Positions 40,911 to 49,497 of a DNA stretch of 64,000 nt are shown in pieces. This DNA is from an uncultured Arachnia sp. GTDB taxonomy: Bacteria > Actinomycetota > Actinomycetes > Propionibacteriales > Propionibacteriaceae. Each line of letters begins with the position of its first letter. Position 1 is the first letter of the stretch. The notes under the pieces are model-generated. The model was given only the letters and a program-made list of their open reading frames with translations. It did not search any database and was not told the DNA's origin. The DNA lies in assembly GCA_947499145.1 (NCBI GenBank), contig CANMNB010000006.1:62001-126000 (forward strand), read 5' to 3'. A program made the translations under genes and the position numbers.

Positions 40911-43255
40911 TTGCGCTCCACGGGATGCTGGGCACTCCGAGCCCGCAACTGCTCGAGGCCGTCGCCCGCGCCGACTGGGTGGTGGCCTCCCGCTCACACC
41001 TGGAACTCTTGGGCGTTGAGCCGCATCGCTGCTTGACGCTGACGCGCATCAGCGCGGCCGTCGACTTCATCCGGGAGCGCAGTGCCTCCGGCGACGTCGT
41101 CGTGGTCGCCAGCGGAGACCCCCTCTTCTTCGGTATCGGTGCCCGCATGCGCCACGAGGGCCTTCGGTTCACGACGACGCCCGCCGTCTCCTCCGTCGCC
41201 CAAGCTTTCGCGGCTGTCAGCCTGCCGTGGGACGACGCCCGCGTCGTCTCCGCCCATGGCCGCGAGGCGGGCCCCGCGCTGGCGGCCATCCGGCGCCACC
41301 CGAAGGTCGCGGTCCTGACCGGCCCCGGCACGGGTGCCGCCGACCTGGCCAGGCAGTTGGACGGTGTGGAGCGTTGGGTCGTCATCGCGGAACGTCTGGG
41401 TGGCCCGAGCGAGCGGGTGCGCACCCTGCCGCTTCGCGAGGCAGCGGAACGGACGGATGTCCACGACCCCCACGTCGCGCTGTTCCTCACCCGGCACCCC
41501 GATGACCCCACGGTGAGCGAGTGCCCCTCCGCCGATCGCGAGCCGGTGATCGGGCAGGTCACCAATTCCCGGGCCAACAGGCGGCACGCGGATCGGATCG
41601 AGCAGGCGCTGGGAGTGACAACGCGGCGCTATCAGGGTCCCGCCTCCACCGGCCTCCCCCGGGCCTGGGGGGAATGTGACCTCGTCATCAGCCACCTCGC
41701 GGCGGGGGCCACCATCCGACTCCTGGCCCCGCTGCTGGAGGACAAGCACCACGACCCAGGTGTCGTCGTCGTCGACGAGGCCGGCCGGTTCGCGGTTCCC
41801 CTGCTCGGGGGGCACGACGGCGGGGCGAACGACTTGGCTCGCCGCATCGCCCAGGCACTGGATGCCACGCCCGTGCTCACAACCGCCACCGACGCGCTGA
41901 ACCTGCCGGCCTTGGACACCCTCGGCTGGCCCTACCACGGGGACGTCGCGGCCGTCACTCAGGCGATCATCGACGACGCGCCGGTGGAGCTGGTCAAGGA
42001 TCGGCCCTGGCCCCTGCCACCCCTCCCCTCCAACGTCGGCGACCACGTCGCCGAGCCCCGGGCACGTATCGTCGTGACGCATCGCGATGCCCGAACGGTG
42101 TCTCGGGATTCCGAAATCTCGACGGTTGTCTTGAACCCACCGGGGCTCGTGGCCGGGATGGGCTGCAACGCGGAGACGCGGATCCAGGAGTTGCAGGCGC
42201 TGCTGGAGAGCACCCTGGCGGAAGCCGGCCTGGCCAAGGAGAGCCTTGCCGCGTTGGTCTCCCACGAGGTCAAGGCCGGGGAACTCGGCCTGATTCAACT
42301 GGCCCACCGCCTGGGTATCCCGTTCGTGACCTACCCCGCCACGGCGCTGGCAGCCACCGAGGTGCCAAACCCGAGCGAGACGGTGGCCAGCCACGTCGGA
42401 ACCCCAAGCGTCTGCGAGGCAGCCGTGCTGACCCATGGCGCCTCACTGCTGGTCGAGAAGCGACGCAGCGACGTCGCCACGTGCGCCATCGGCGAGCTAC
42501 CGGCCCGAGGGCGACTCAGCATCGTCGGGATCGGACCCGGCGCCCGGGACCTCCTCACGCCCCGCGCGACCCGGGCGCTCCGGGAGGCGAACCTCCTGAT
42601 CGGCTACGGACCCTACGTCTCCCAGGTGCGCGACCTGGCGCGGTCCGGATGCGAGATCTCTGCCCGCAAGATGGGCACCGAGGAACAGCGCACCTCCGAG
42701 GCCATTGCCCGCGCCCGAGCCGGCGACAACGTAGCTCTCGTCTGCAGCGGTGACCCGTCGGTCTACGCCATGGGCAGCCCGGTGCTGGAACAGGGCACCG
42801 ACGGGATTGACGTCGAGTTGGTGCCCGGGGTGACGGCCTCGCTGGCGGCCTCCGCGCTGCTCGGCGCGCCCCTGGGCCACGACCACGCGACAATCTCCCT
42901 GTCCGACCTCCACACCCCGTGGCCTGTCATCGAGCAGCGGCTCCACGCGGCCGCCGACGGGGATTTCGTCGTGGCGCTGTACAACCCGCGCTCCAAGAAG
43001 CGGGTCGCCCACCTGCCGCGAGCCATGGAGATCCTCGGCGCCAAACGCACACCGCAGACCCCCGTCGGCATCATCCGGCAGGCCGAGCGACCCCAACAGC
43101 GCATTATCCGCACCACGGTGGAGGAGTTCATGCCGGAGATGGTCGACATGTCCTCCATCGTGATCGTCGGCGCCAGCTCCAGCCGCTACGTCACCTCCGG
43201 CAGCGACGAACTCCGCATGATCACACCCCGCGACTACACCTGGATGACACCATGA
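40907..43255 (+). CDS. CbiE-CbiG-CbiH trifunctional fusion
   Basis: 782 aa. Residues 1 to about 205 are CbiE (precorrin-6Y/7 C5-methyltransferase; VVVASGDPLFFGIGARM), but its first SAM loop reads IALHGMLGTPS instead of the usual GIGPG form. Residues about 210-530 are CbiG (cobalt-precorrin-5A hydrolase), with ISHLAAGATIRLLAPLLEDK, VPLLGGHDGGANDLARRI and the CobE-like GMGCNAETRIQELQAL part. Residues about 536-782 are CbiH (cobalt-precorrin-3B C17-methyltransferase), with IVGIGPGARDLLTPRATRAL and VCSGDPSVYAMGSPVLE. CbiEGH fusions are known from propionibacteria. ATGA overlaps at both ends. Confidence 0.93.
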   Translation: MIALHGMLGTPSPQLLEAVARADWVVASRSHLELLGVEPHRCLTLTRISAAVDFIRERSASGDVVVVASGDPLFFGIGARMRHEGLRFTTTPAVSSVAQAFAAVSLPWDDARVVSAHGREAGPALAAIRRHPKVAVLTGPGTGAADLARQLDGVERWVVIAERLGGPSERVRTLPLREAAERTDVHDPHVALFLTRHPDDPTVSECPSADREPVIGQVTNSRANRRHADRIEQALGVTTRRYQGPASTGLPRAWGECDLVISHLAAGATIRLLAPLLEDKHHDPGVVVVDEAGRFAVPLLGGHDGGANDLARRIAQALDATPVLTTATDALNLPALDTLGWPYHGDVAAVTQAIIDDAPVELVKDRPWPLPPLPSNVGDHVAEPRARIVVTHRDARTVSRDSEISTVVLNPPGLVAGMGCNAETRIQELQALLESTLAEAGLAKESLAALVSHEVKAGELGLIQLAHRLGIPFVTYPATALAATEVPNPSETVASHVGTPSVCEAAVLTHGASLLVEKRRSDVATCAIGELPARGRLSIVGIGPGARDLLTPRATRALREANLLIGYGPYVSQVRDLARSGCEISARKMGTEEQRTSEAIARARAGDNVALVCSGDPSVYAMGSPVLEQGTDGIDVELVPGVTASLAASALLGAPLGHDHATISLSDLHTPWPVIEQRLHAAADGDFVVALYNPRSKKRVAHLPRAMEILGAKRTPQTPVGIIRQAERPQQRIIRTTVEEFMPEMVDMSSIVIVGASSSRYVTSGSDELRMITPRDYTWMTP

Positions 43256-44493
43256 CCAACCCCACCCCCGCCCCCCTGATCATCGCCGCCCACGGCACGC
43301 GCGACCGGGCCGGACAGGCCGCCACCCGTGAGCTGGCCGAACGTGTCCGCACCCGACTGCACTCCGCCCCCGTCCACCTCGGCTTCGTCGAGATCGACTC
43401 CCCCGGCATCACCGACGCTCTGTGCGCTGCCCTTCGCGAGGAGCAGGAGCCCGACCAGGCGGTAGTGGTTCCCCTGATGCTGGGCACAGGCGGGCACGTG
43501 CGCCACGACATCCCCCAGGCCATCGCAGAAGCGATCGCACAGTCCCCGACGGCCGACGTCCACTACGCGCGCTACCTGGGTGACGACCCACGACTCGTGG
43601 CGGCGCTGGCCGAGCGCATCACGCAGGCGGGCGCCGGGTGGGACCTGAAGGATGTCTGCGTCATTCTGGTTGGCCGTGGCGCGGCCGTCGCGGACGCCAA
43701 CGCCGACCACGCTCGCCTGGCCCGGATCATGTTCGAGACGACGAAACCCGCCCGCGTCATTGCCGCCTACGCACAGGTCACCCGCCCCGGTCTGCCCGAG
43801 GCGCTGAGCGAGGCCCGGGCGCTGTCCGGTGGGCACCCACGCATCATCGTGGCGGGCAACCTCCTGTTCGAGGGCCGCTTGTCGACGTGGATCCGCGAGC
43901 AGGTCGCGGCCTGGCAGGAACGCCACCCCGAAGCGAGTGTGCGTGTCGCCGACGTGATCGGGCCGGTCGACGCGCTGGCCGATGTGGTGGTGGACCGGTA
44001 CCGGGAGGCCCTCGACGAAGCCCCGGCCGACGCTGGATCACCGGCCTACCTGGCTGGGCTGCTGCTACAGGGCCGCAAGGTGGTGGTCGTCGGGGCGGGA
44101 GCGGTGGCGACCCGGCGCGTGCCCCGGCTGCTGGAGGCAGGCGCGCAGGTGCACCTCGTCTCGCCGACCCTGAGCATCCGTCTGCAGCGCCTCGTTGCTG
44201 CCGGCGCGGTCACGTGGACGCCCGGCGCCTTCGAGGAGACCGTCCTTGACGACGCCTGGTACGTGCTGGCCGCCACCAACGATCCCGAGGTCAACCGTGA
44301 GGTGGCCGACGGGGCGCAGCGGCGGCGCATCTTCTGTGTACGCGCCGACGACGCTCGGGCCGGGACGTCATGGACGCCGGCCACGCAGCGCCTAGCAGGC
44401 CTGTCGGTCGGTGTGCTCGGCAACCGCACCCCGGGGCTCAGCGCCCGCGTTCGGGACGCCGTCGTCACCGAGCTGCTGGGAGGCGCAAGGTGA
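43252..44493 (+). CDS. CbiX cobaltochelatase fused to SirC/Met8-like precorrin-2 dehydrogenase
   Basis: 413 aa. Residues 1 to about 255 form a two-lobed CbiX-type chelatase (LIIAAHGTRDRAGQAA with the metal His; VVVPLMLGTGGHVRHDIP with the second His region; IIVAGNLLFEGRLSTWIREQV). Residues about 262-413 are a Rossmann dehydrogenase, LAGLLLQGRKVVVVGAGAVATRRVPRLLEAGA and AATNDPEVNREVADGA, as in SirC/CysG-B. One polypeptide could oxidise precorrin-2 to sirohydrochlorin and insert cobalt. ATGA overlap with the CbiEGH gene. Confidence 0.92.
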   Translation: MTNPTPAPLIIAAHGTRDRAGQAATRELAERVRTRLHSAPVHLGFVEIDSPGITDALCAALREEQEPDQAVVVPLMLGTGGHVRHDIPQAIAEAIAQSPTADVHYARYLGDDPRLVAALAERITQAGAGWDLKDVCVILVGRGAAVADANADHARLARIMFETTKPARVIAAYAQVTRPGLPEALSEARALSGGHPRIIVAGNLLFEGRLSTWIREQVAAWQERHPEASVRVADVIGPVDALADVVVDRYREALDEAPADAGSPAYLAGLLLQGRKVVVVGAGAVATRRVPRLLEAGAQVHLVSPTLSIRLQRLVAAGAVTWTPGAFEETVLDDAWYVLAATNDPEVNREVADGAQRRRIFCVRADDARAGTSWTPATQRLAGLSVGVLGNRTPGLSARVRDAVVTELLGGAR

Positions 44494-45143
44494 GCTACCT
44501 GCAGAATGCCTCCGAGATCTACCGGCAGTCCTTCGAGATCATTCGGCGCGAAGCCAACCTGGCACGCTTCTCACCGGAGATGGAACAGGTGGCGGCGCGG
44601 ATGATCCACGCGGCAGGGGCCACTGACCTGGCCGACGACATCGACTACTCCCCCCACGTGGTCGCGAGCGCCCGGGCCGCCCTCCGCGACGGCGCGCCCA
44701 TCTTGTGTGACTCGACGATGGTTGCCACCGGCATCATCCGCAGTCGGCTTCCCCGCGGCAACGACGTCGTGTGCCACCTCGGCGACCCCCTCCTCAGGCG
44801 GGAGGCAGAGTCACTCGGCACCACCAAGACCGCCGCAGCTGTCGAACGCTGGCGCGACCAGCTCGACGGGGCCGTCGTGGCGATCGGCAACGCACCCACG
44901 GCCCTGTTCCGGTTGCTGGAGATCGTCGACGCGACGAAGTTGCGACCGGCTGCCGTCCTCGGCATCCCCGTCGGCTTCGTCGGCGCGGCCGAATCGAAAG
45001 AGGCGCTGCGGTCCAATCAGTGGGGGATCGAGTTCCTGGTGGTGCGTGGGCGACGCGGCGGCAGCGCCGTGGCGTGCGCCGCGCTCAATGCCATCGCGAG
45101 CCAGGCTGAGATCACCAACGACCCCACCCTCGGCGCTTCGTGA
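44490..45143 (+). CDS. cbiC: precorrin-8X / cobalt-precorrin-8 methylmutase
   Basis: 217 aa. IRREANLARFSPEMEQVAARMIHAAGATDLADDIDYSPHVV, ILCDSTMVATGI, TKTAAAVERW and IGNAPTALFRLLEI are diagnostic. VLGIPVGFVGAAESKEAL completes the fold. It moves the C11 methyl to C12, giving (hydrogeno)cobyrinate. GTG start coupled to the CbiX-SirC gene (GTGA). Confidence 0.96.
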   Translation: MSYLQNASEIYRQSFEIIRREANLARFSPEMEQVAARMIHAAGATDLADDIDYSPHVVASARAALRDGAPILCDSTMVATGIIRSRLPRGNDVVCHLGDPLLRREAESLGTTKTAAAVERWRDQLDGAVVAIGNAPTALFRLLEIVDATKLRPAAVLGIPVGFVGAAESKEALRSNQWGIEFLVVRGRRGGSAVACAALNAIASQAEITNDPTLGAS

Positions 45144-45952
45144 TGCAGCTGCTCGTCATCGGGATCGGCATGTCAAGCCCAGCCCACCTGACCGCCGAGG
45201 CCGCCGCGGCCATCGCCGGCTGCAATCTGTTCCTGGTCCCCGACAAGGGCCCCACCACCCACGACCTAGTGGAGGCTCGGCGCCAGCTCGTCGAGTCGGT
45301 TCGGGGCCAACAGGGCTACCGCTTCGTCACGGTCCCGGACCCCGAACGGCCCTCCGACGGCGATCCCGTGCCGCCGCGCTACCGACGCGGCGTCGCCGAT
45401 TGGCGCCGCGCCCGAGCCGAGGCCTTCGCCGCCGAACTGTCCGCAAGCCCCGAAATTGACAGCGTCGGGCTGCTGGCGTGGGGCGACCCGGCGTTCTACG
45501 ACTCGACCATCGAGATGGCGCGCGACATCGCCCGCTTGGTCCCGGCCGACGTCCGGGTGATTCCCGGTCTCAGCGCCTTCCAGGTGCTGGCCGCGCGGGC
45601 CGGCGTCGGACTTAACCTGATCGGCGGCCCCGTCCACATCACACCTGGGCGGCACCTGCTGCAGGACTATCGGGCCGACATGGGCACCGTCGTGGTCATG
45701 CTCGACTCCTATCTGGTGGTGGCCGAGCTTGCGCCTTCCTACCCCGACGCCGTCATCCTTTGGGGCGCCAACCTTGGGTTGGCCGATGAGACGATCATCA
45801 CCGGGCGCCTCGGGGACGTCATCGAGCAAATCACCGCGGCGCGCAGCCGCATCCATCAAACCCACGGCTGGGTGATGGACACCTATGCCCTCTGGCCCCC
45901 CGGAAGCTCCGTGCCGCCGTATTCGAAGGACAGTCACCATGCACATCTCTGA
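45143..45952 (+). CDS. cobF: CobF-like precorrin-6A synthase (C1-methyltransferase)
   Basis: 269 aa. LLVIGIGMSSPAHLTAEAAAAIAGCNLFLVPDKG, VADWRRARAEAFA, GLLAWGDPAFYDSTIEMARDI, PGLSAFQVLAARAGVGLNLIGGPVHITPGR and the MLDSYLVV segment match CobF, the deacetylating C1-methylase of the aerobic pathway. Its presence with CbiG and without CbiD is unusual. ATG at 45143 forms a TGATG overlap with cbiC; GTG at 45140 is an alternative. It overlaps cbiM by 14 bp. Confidence 0.9.
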   Translation: MQLLVIGIGMSSPAHLTAEAAAAIAGCNLFLVPDKGPTTHDLVEARRQLVESVRGQQGYRFVTVPDPERPSDGDPVPPRYRRGVADWRRARAEAFAAELSASPEIDSVGLLAWGDPAFYDSTIEMARDIARLVPADVRVIPGLSAFQVLAARAGVGLNLIGGPVHITPGRHLLQDYRADMGTVVVMLDSYLVVAELAPSYPDAVILWGANLGLADETIITGRLGDVIEQITAARSRIHQTHGWVMDTYALWPPGSSVPPYSKDSHHAHL

Positions 45953-46604
45953 GGGGTTTCTGCCAGCGGCCCACTGCGTCGCCTGGTACGCAGCCGCGGC
46001 ACCCTTTGTCGTTCACGGCGCCCGCGCGGTGGTGCGTCAGGCCCGGCAGGATCCAGAACGCAAGCTCCTGCTGGCTGCCATGGGCGCCTTCACCTTGGTG
46101 CTCTCCGCCATCAAACTGCCGAGCGTCACCGGCAGCTCATCACATCCGAGCGGCACCGGGTTGGGTGCGATTCTGCTGAAACCCCCGGTGATGGCGATGC
46201 TGGGCACCGTCGTGCTCATCTTCCAGGCCCTCCTGCTGGCCCACGGGGGCCTGACCACCCTGGGCGCCAACGTCTTCTCCATGGCCATCGTCGGTCCGTG
46301 GGCCGCCTACGGCACCTGGCTGGCCATGCGGGCGCTGCGCCTGCCCGCTGTGCTCGGGGTCGTCGGGGCCGTGGCCATGGCCAACATGGCGACCTACACG
46401 ACGACGGCCATCCAGCTCGCCCTGGCCTACCCAGATCCTGTGAGCGGCCTGCTGGGGGCGCTCACGAAGTTCCTTGCGATCTTCGCGGTCACCCAGATTC
46501 CACTGGCCGTCGCGGAAGGTTTGCTGGCCGTCGTCGTCTTCAACGTCCTGGCCACCCACATCCCGGGTCTGCAGGCGCCGGCGAAGGAGGCGGCCCATGT
46601 CTAG
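45939..46604 (+). CDS. cbiM: cobalt ECF transporter S component
   Basis: 221 aa membrane protein. The mature N-terminus MHISEGFLPAAHCVAWYAAA has the conserved Met-His used for cobalt binding. KLPSVTGSSSHPSGTGLGAIL holds the other His ligand. Further segments span the membrane (about six). It captures Co2+ and partners with CbiN, CbiQ and CbiO encoded next. Ribosome site GAAGGA inside the end of cobF. Confidence 0.95.
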   Translation: MHISEGFLPAAHCVAWYAAAAPFVVHGARAVVRQARQDPERKLLLAAMGAFTLVLSAIKLPSVTGSSSHPSGTGLGAILLKPPVMAMLGTVVLIFQALLLAHGGLTTLGANVFSMAIVGPWAAYGTWLAMRALRLPAVLGVVGAVAMANMATYTTTAIQLALAYPDPVSGLLGALTKFLAIFAVTQIPLAVAEGLLAVVVFNVLATHIPGLQAPAKEAAHV

Positions 46605-46890
46605 GAAGAGTGCGGTCAACGTCGCGGTACTGACGTTGCTGGCGGCCGTCGTCATCCTGGCCTTCCTCACGGGATCGACGACCGAGTTCGCCGGATCCGA
46701 CGCCACCGCCACGCAGCTGCTGGAGGACACGGGCGTCGAACCCTGGTTCTCACCGATGGTCGAACTCGGCAGCGGCGAGCTCGAAGCGGGCATGTTCGCG
46801 ATCCAGGCTGCGATCGGGGGCACCATCCTGGGCTATTGCATCGGGGTGCTCCGCTCGCGGCAGCGCACTGCCACGGAGACTCCTGCGTGA
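46597..46890 (+). CDS. cbiN: cobalt ECF transporter auxiliary subunit
   Basis: 97 aa with two membrane helices (VAVLTLLAAVVILAFL and AIQAAIGGTILGYCIGVL) around an outer loop EFAGSDATATQLLEDTGVEPWFSP. This is the CbiN layout, where the loop inserts into CbiM to help metal loading. Strong ribosome site GAAGGAGG; overlaps cbiM by 8 bp. Confidence 0.93.
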   Translation: MSRKSAVNVAVLTLLAAVVILAFLTGSTTEFAGSDATATQLLEDTGVEPWFSPMVELGSGELEAGMFAIQAAIGGTILGYCIGVLRSRQRTATETPA

Positions 46891-47651
46891 GCGTCAGCAC
46901 CCTGGACGACGCCGCCTGGTCAGGCCCCTGGCGGGAGATCTCCTGCACAGCGAAGGTGCTCAGCGCTGCCATCTTGCTGACGGCAGCGCTCGCCCTGCCG
47001 CCGTGGCCCGGAGCTGCGGTGGTGGGCCTCACCGGGGTGGTCCTGCTGCTGGTCGGGGCGCGGGTGCCTGTGCTGACTCTGGCGGTGGCGCTCAGCCTCC
47101 CGATTGTCTCCATCGTGACCGGAGCCGCCACGATTGCGCTGGTCTCGGCGGGTGCGGCCTCCTGGTCGATCGGCCCCGTGGGATGGACCCTCGAGTCTCT
47201 AACGACAGGGGCGCGCGTGGTGGTGCGTGGCCTGGCCGGGACCGTGGCGATCTACGTGCTGGCCCTGACCACTCCGCTGGTGGACGTGGTGAGCTGGGCC
47301 CGCCGACTCGGGATCCCCGGTCCGTTGTTGGACGTGGCCGATGCCATGTACCGCCTGCTGTTCGTCACGATGGCCGCGGCTGTGGCGCTCGTCAACGCCT
47401 TCACCCGCAGGCTCGGCACTACCCCCGGAGGTCGGCGCCGTTGGAACAATCGCGGGTTGCTCCTCTCGGCCATCGGCATGCGGTCCCTGGCACGGGCCAC
47501 ACGCCTCGAGCAGGGTCTGTCCTTGCGGGGCGACCTGGACTCGTTGCGCACGCTCACCCATGCGACGCGGGCTGGCTGGCAGCTGCCCTTGGCCTGCGTC
47601 GTCGCCACCTGTGCCGCTGGCGCCTTGTCCTGGGGGCAAGCATGGTTCTGA
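46887..47651 (+). CDS. cbiQ: cobalt ECF transporter membrane (T) component
   Basis: 254 aa, about five to six membrane segments. It has the coupling-helix motifs SWARRLGIPGPLLDVADAMYRLLFV and MRSLARATRLEQGLSLRG (an ARG-like motif variant near the end). It links CbiM to the ATPase. GTG start coupled to cbiN (GTGA), 10-bp overlap with the following ATPase fusion. Confidence 0.92.
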   Translation: MSVSTLDDAAWSGPWREISCTAKVLSAAILLTAALALPPWPGAAVVGLTGVVLLLVGARVPVLTLAVALSLPIVSIVTGAATIALVSAGAASWSIGPVGWTLESLTTGARVVVRGLAGTVAIYVLALTTPLVDVVSWARRLGIPGPLLDVADAMYRLLFVTMAAAVALVNAFTRRLGTTPGGRRRWNNRGLLLSAIGMRSLARATRLEQGLSLRGDLDSLRTLTHATRAGWQLPLACVVATCAAGALSWGQAWF

Positions 47652-48916
47652 GCATCCGCGATGCCGTGGCCGGCTACGGCGCCACCCAGGTGCTCCAGGG
47701 CGCCACCTTGAGCATCGAGCCGGCCTCGCGCACGGCGCTGCTCGGCGCCAACGGAGCTGGCAAGTCGACCCTGCTCCTAGCCCTGGCCGGGGCACTGCGG
47801 CTCCAGCAGGGCAGCGTCGAGCTGGACCACCGTACTCTTCAGTGGCACCGTGACAGGCTGCGGGCACACCGGCGGCGCGTCCAGTTGGTCGTCCAGGACC
47901 CCGACGACCAACTGCTGAGCGCCGACGTCAGCCAGGACGTCTCCTTCGCGCCCCTGAACGCGGGCCTCCCGGAATCCGAGGTGCGCATCCGGGTCGCGGA
48001 CGCCATGGAGGTCTTCGGCATCACGCACCTGGCGGACCGACCGACCCACAAGCTCTCCTACGGCGAACGTCGGCGCGTCACCTGCGCGGGCGCCGTCGCC
48101 CTTCAGCCCGACTACCTCCTTCTCGACGAGCCCACCGCAGGCCTGGACGCCAACGGCCTCGCTGGTCTGGTCGACGCGCTGGAGCGTCTGCACACGAGAG
48201 GAACCGCGGTGCTGATCGCCACCCACGACGTCGGCTTCGCCACAGCGTGGGCGCAGCGTCTCGTGACCCTCTCGTCCGGAACCATCCGCGCAACGCCACC
48301 GCCTGCCCCGCCATCCCCCACCACCCCACCTTCGCTCCACCTCGATCCATGGGGCGCCGTCCCGGGCCTGCCGGACGAGGCTTACGACGACGACGGCCTG
48401 ATCACCAAGCGTCACGTGCGCGCCTCCGCGTTGGCCCACCTGCGCCCGAGGCCCGGCGGGCTCTTGTGGGATGTGGGCGCCGGGGCAGGATCCATCGCTA
48501 TCGAGTGGTGCCGCGCCGCCGCCGACTGCCGCGCCCTCGCCGTCGAACGCGACCCCGAACGGGCCGAGCGCGCCCGGCGCAACGCTGCCCGCCTGGCCCC
48601 GGCCCGCGTGGAGGTGTGCGTCGACGAGGCGCACAGAGCCGTCGAGCAGTGGCGCTGCGGGCCTGCACCCGACGCCGTCTTCATCGGTGGCGGTTGCAGC
48701 CCAGACCTCATCGATACCTGTCTGGACGCTCTGCCGCCCGGCGGCACGCTTGTCGCGCATGGCGTGACGGTGGAGACCGAGTTGATGCTCATCGACTCCC
48801 AGCAGCGTCATGGGGGTGACCTGGCCCGGATCTCCGTGGAGCACCTGGAGCCCCTTGCCTCATGGCGCGGCTGGCGACCCGCGCGCACGATTCTGGCGTG
48901 GAGCGTCACCCGATGA
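47642..48916 (+). CDS. CbiO-CbiT fusion: cobalt-transporter ATPase joined to precorrin C15-methyltransferase/decarboxylase
   Basis: 424 aa in one uninterrupted frame. Residues 1 to about 215 are a complete CbiO ATPase: Walker A GANGAGKST (35-43), Q loop VVQDPDDQLLS, signature LSYGE (138-142), Walker B YLLLDEPTAGLD and switch His195. A Pro-rich linker at 219-233 leads into CbiT (about 240-424): LPDEAYDDDGLITKRHVRASAL, SAM loop LLWDVGAGAGSIAIEW and FIGGGCSPDLID. The transporter ATPase is cytosolic at the membrane, so the methylase would be tethered to the cobalt importer. CbiE, its usual partner, sits in the CbiEGH protein. Confidence 0.93.
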   Translation: MVLSIRDAVAGYGATQVLQGATLSIEPASRTALLGANGAGKSTLLLALAGALRLQQGSVELDHRTLQWHRDRLRAHRRRVQLVVQDPDDQLLSADVSQDVSFAPLNAGLPESEVRIRVADAMEVFGITHLADRPTHKLSYGERRRVTCAGAVALQPDYLLLDEPTAGLDANGLAGLVDALERLHTRGTAVLIATHDVGFATAWAQRLVTLSSGTIRATPPPAPPSPTTPPSLHLDPWGAVPGLPDEAYDDDGLITKRHVRASALAHLRPRPGGLLWDVGAGAGSIAIEWCRAAADCRALAVERDPERAERARRNAARLAPARVEVCVDEAHRAVEQWRCGPAPDAVFIGGGCSPDLIDTCLDALPPGGTLVAHGVTVETELMLIDSQQRHGGDLARISVEHLEPLASWRGWRPARTILAWSVTR

Positions 48917-49497
48917 GCCCGACAACGCGTCAACGCCGCGACAAGCCCCTGCTGGTGGTGCACACCGGCCACGGCAAGGGCAAGACCACCGCCGCCATGG
49001 GGATCGCCCTGCGCGGCTGGGCCCAGGGCTGGTCCATCGGAGTGTTCCAATTCATCAAGTCCGGCAAGTGGCGCACCGGTGAACACGCCGCCTTGAGCGC
49101 GCTCGACGAGGCGCATCGCCGCGACGGCATCGGCGGCCCTGTCGTCTGGGAGCACCTTGGGCGAGGCTGGTCCTGGTCACGACCCCACACCGATGCACCC
49201 ACCGAGGCCAGGGACTTGGCCCGTCAGGGGTGGCACGGCGTCGCACGCCTCCTCCAGGAACAGACACACCAGCTCTACATCCTGGACGAATTCACCTACC
49301 CGCTGGCGCGCGGCTGGGTGGATGTGGGCGACGTGGTGGAAGTGCTGCGGCATCGCCCAGGGCACCAGCATGTGGTGGTCACCGGCAGAGACTGCCCTGC
49401 GGCACTGCTGGACGTTGCCGACCTGGCCACCGACATGACCAAGCTCAGCCACCCCTTCGATGTGGGACACCGTGGGCAGGCGGGCATCGAATGGTGA
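48913..49497 (+). CDS. cobO: corrinoid adenosyltransferase, CobO/BtuR type
   Basis: 194 aa. P-loop GHGKGKTTAAMG (19-30), FQFIKSGKWRTGEHAAL, WEHLGRGWSWSR and YILDEFTYPLARGWVD are hallmarks. It transfers the adenosyl group of ATP to Co(I) corrinoids. ATGA overlap with the CbiO-CbiT gene. Confidence 0.95.
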   Translation: MSPTTRQRRDKPLLVVHTGHGKGKTTAAMGIALRGWAQGWSIGVFQFIKSGKWRTGEHAALSALDEAHRRDGIGGPVVWEHLGRGWSWSRPHTDAPTEARDLARQGWHGVARLLQEQTHQLYILDEFTYPLARGWVDVGDVVEVLRHRPGHQHVVVTGRDCPAALLDVADLATDMTKLSHPFDVGHRGQAGIEW

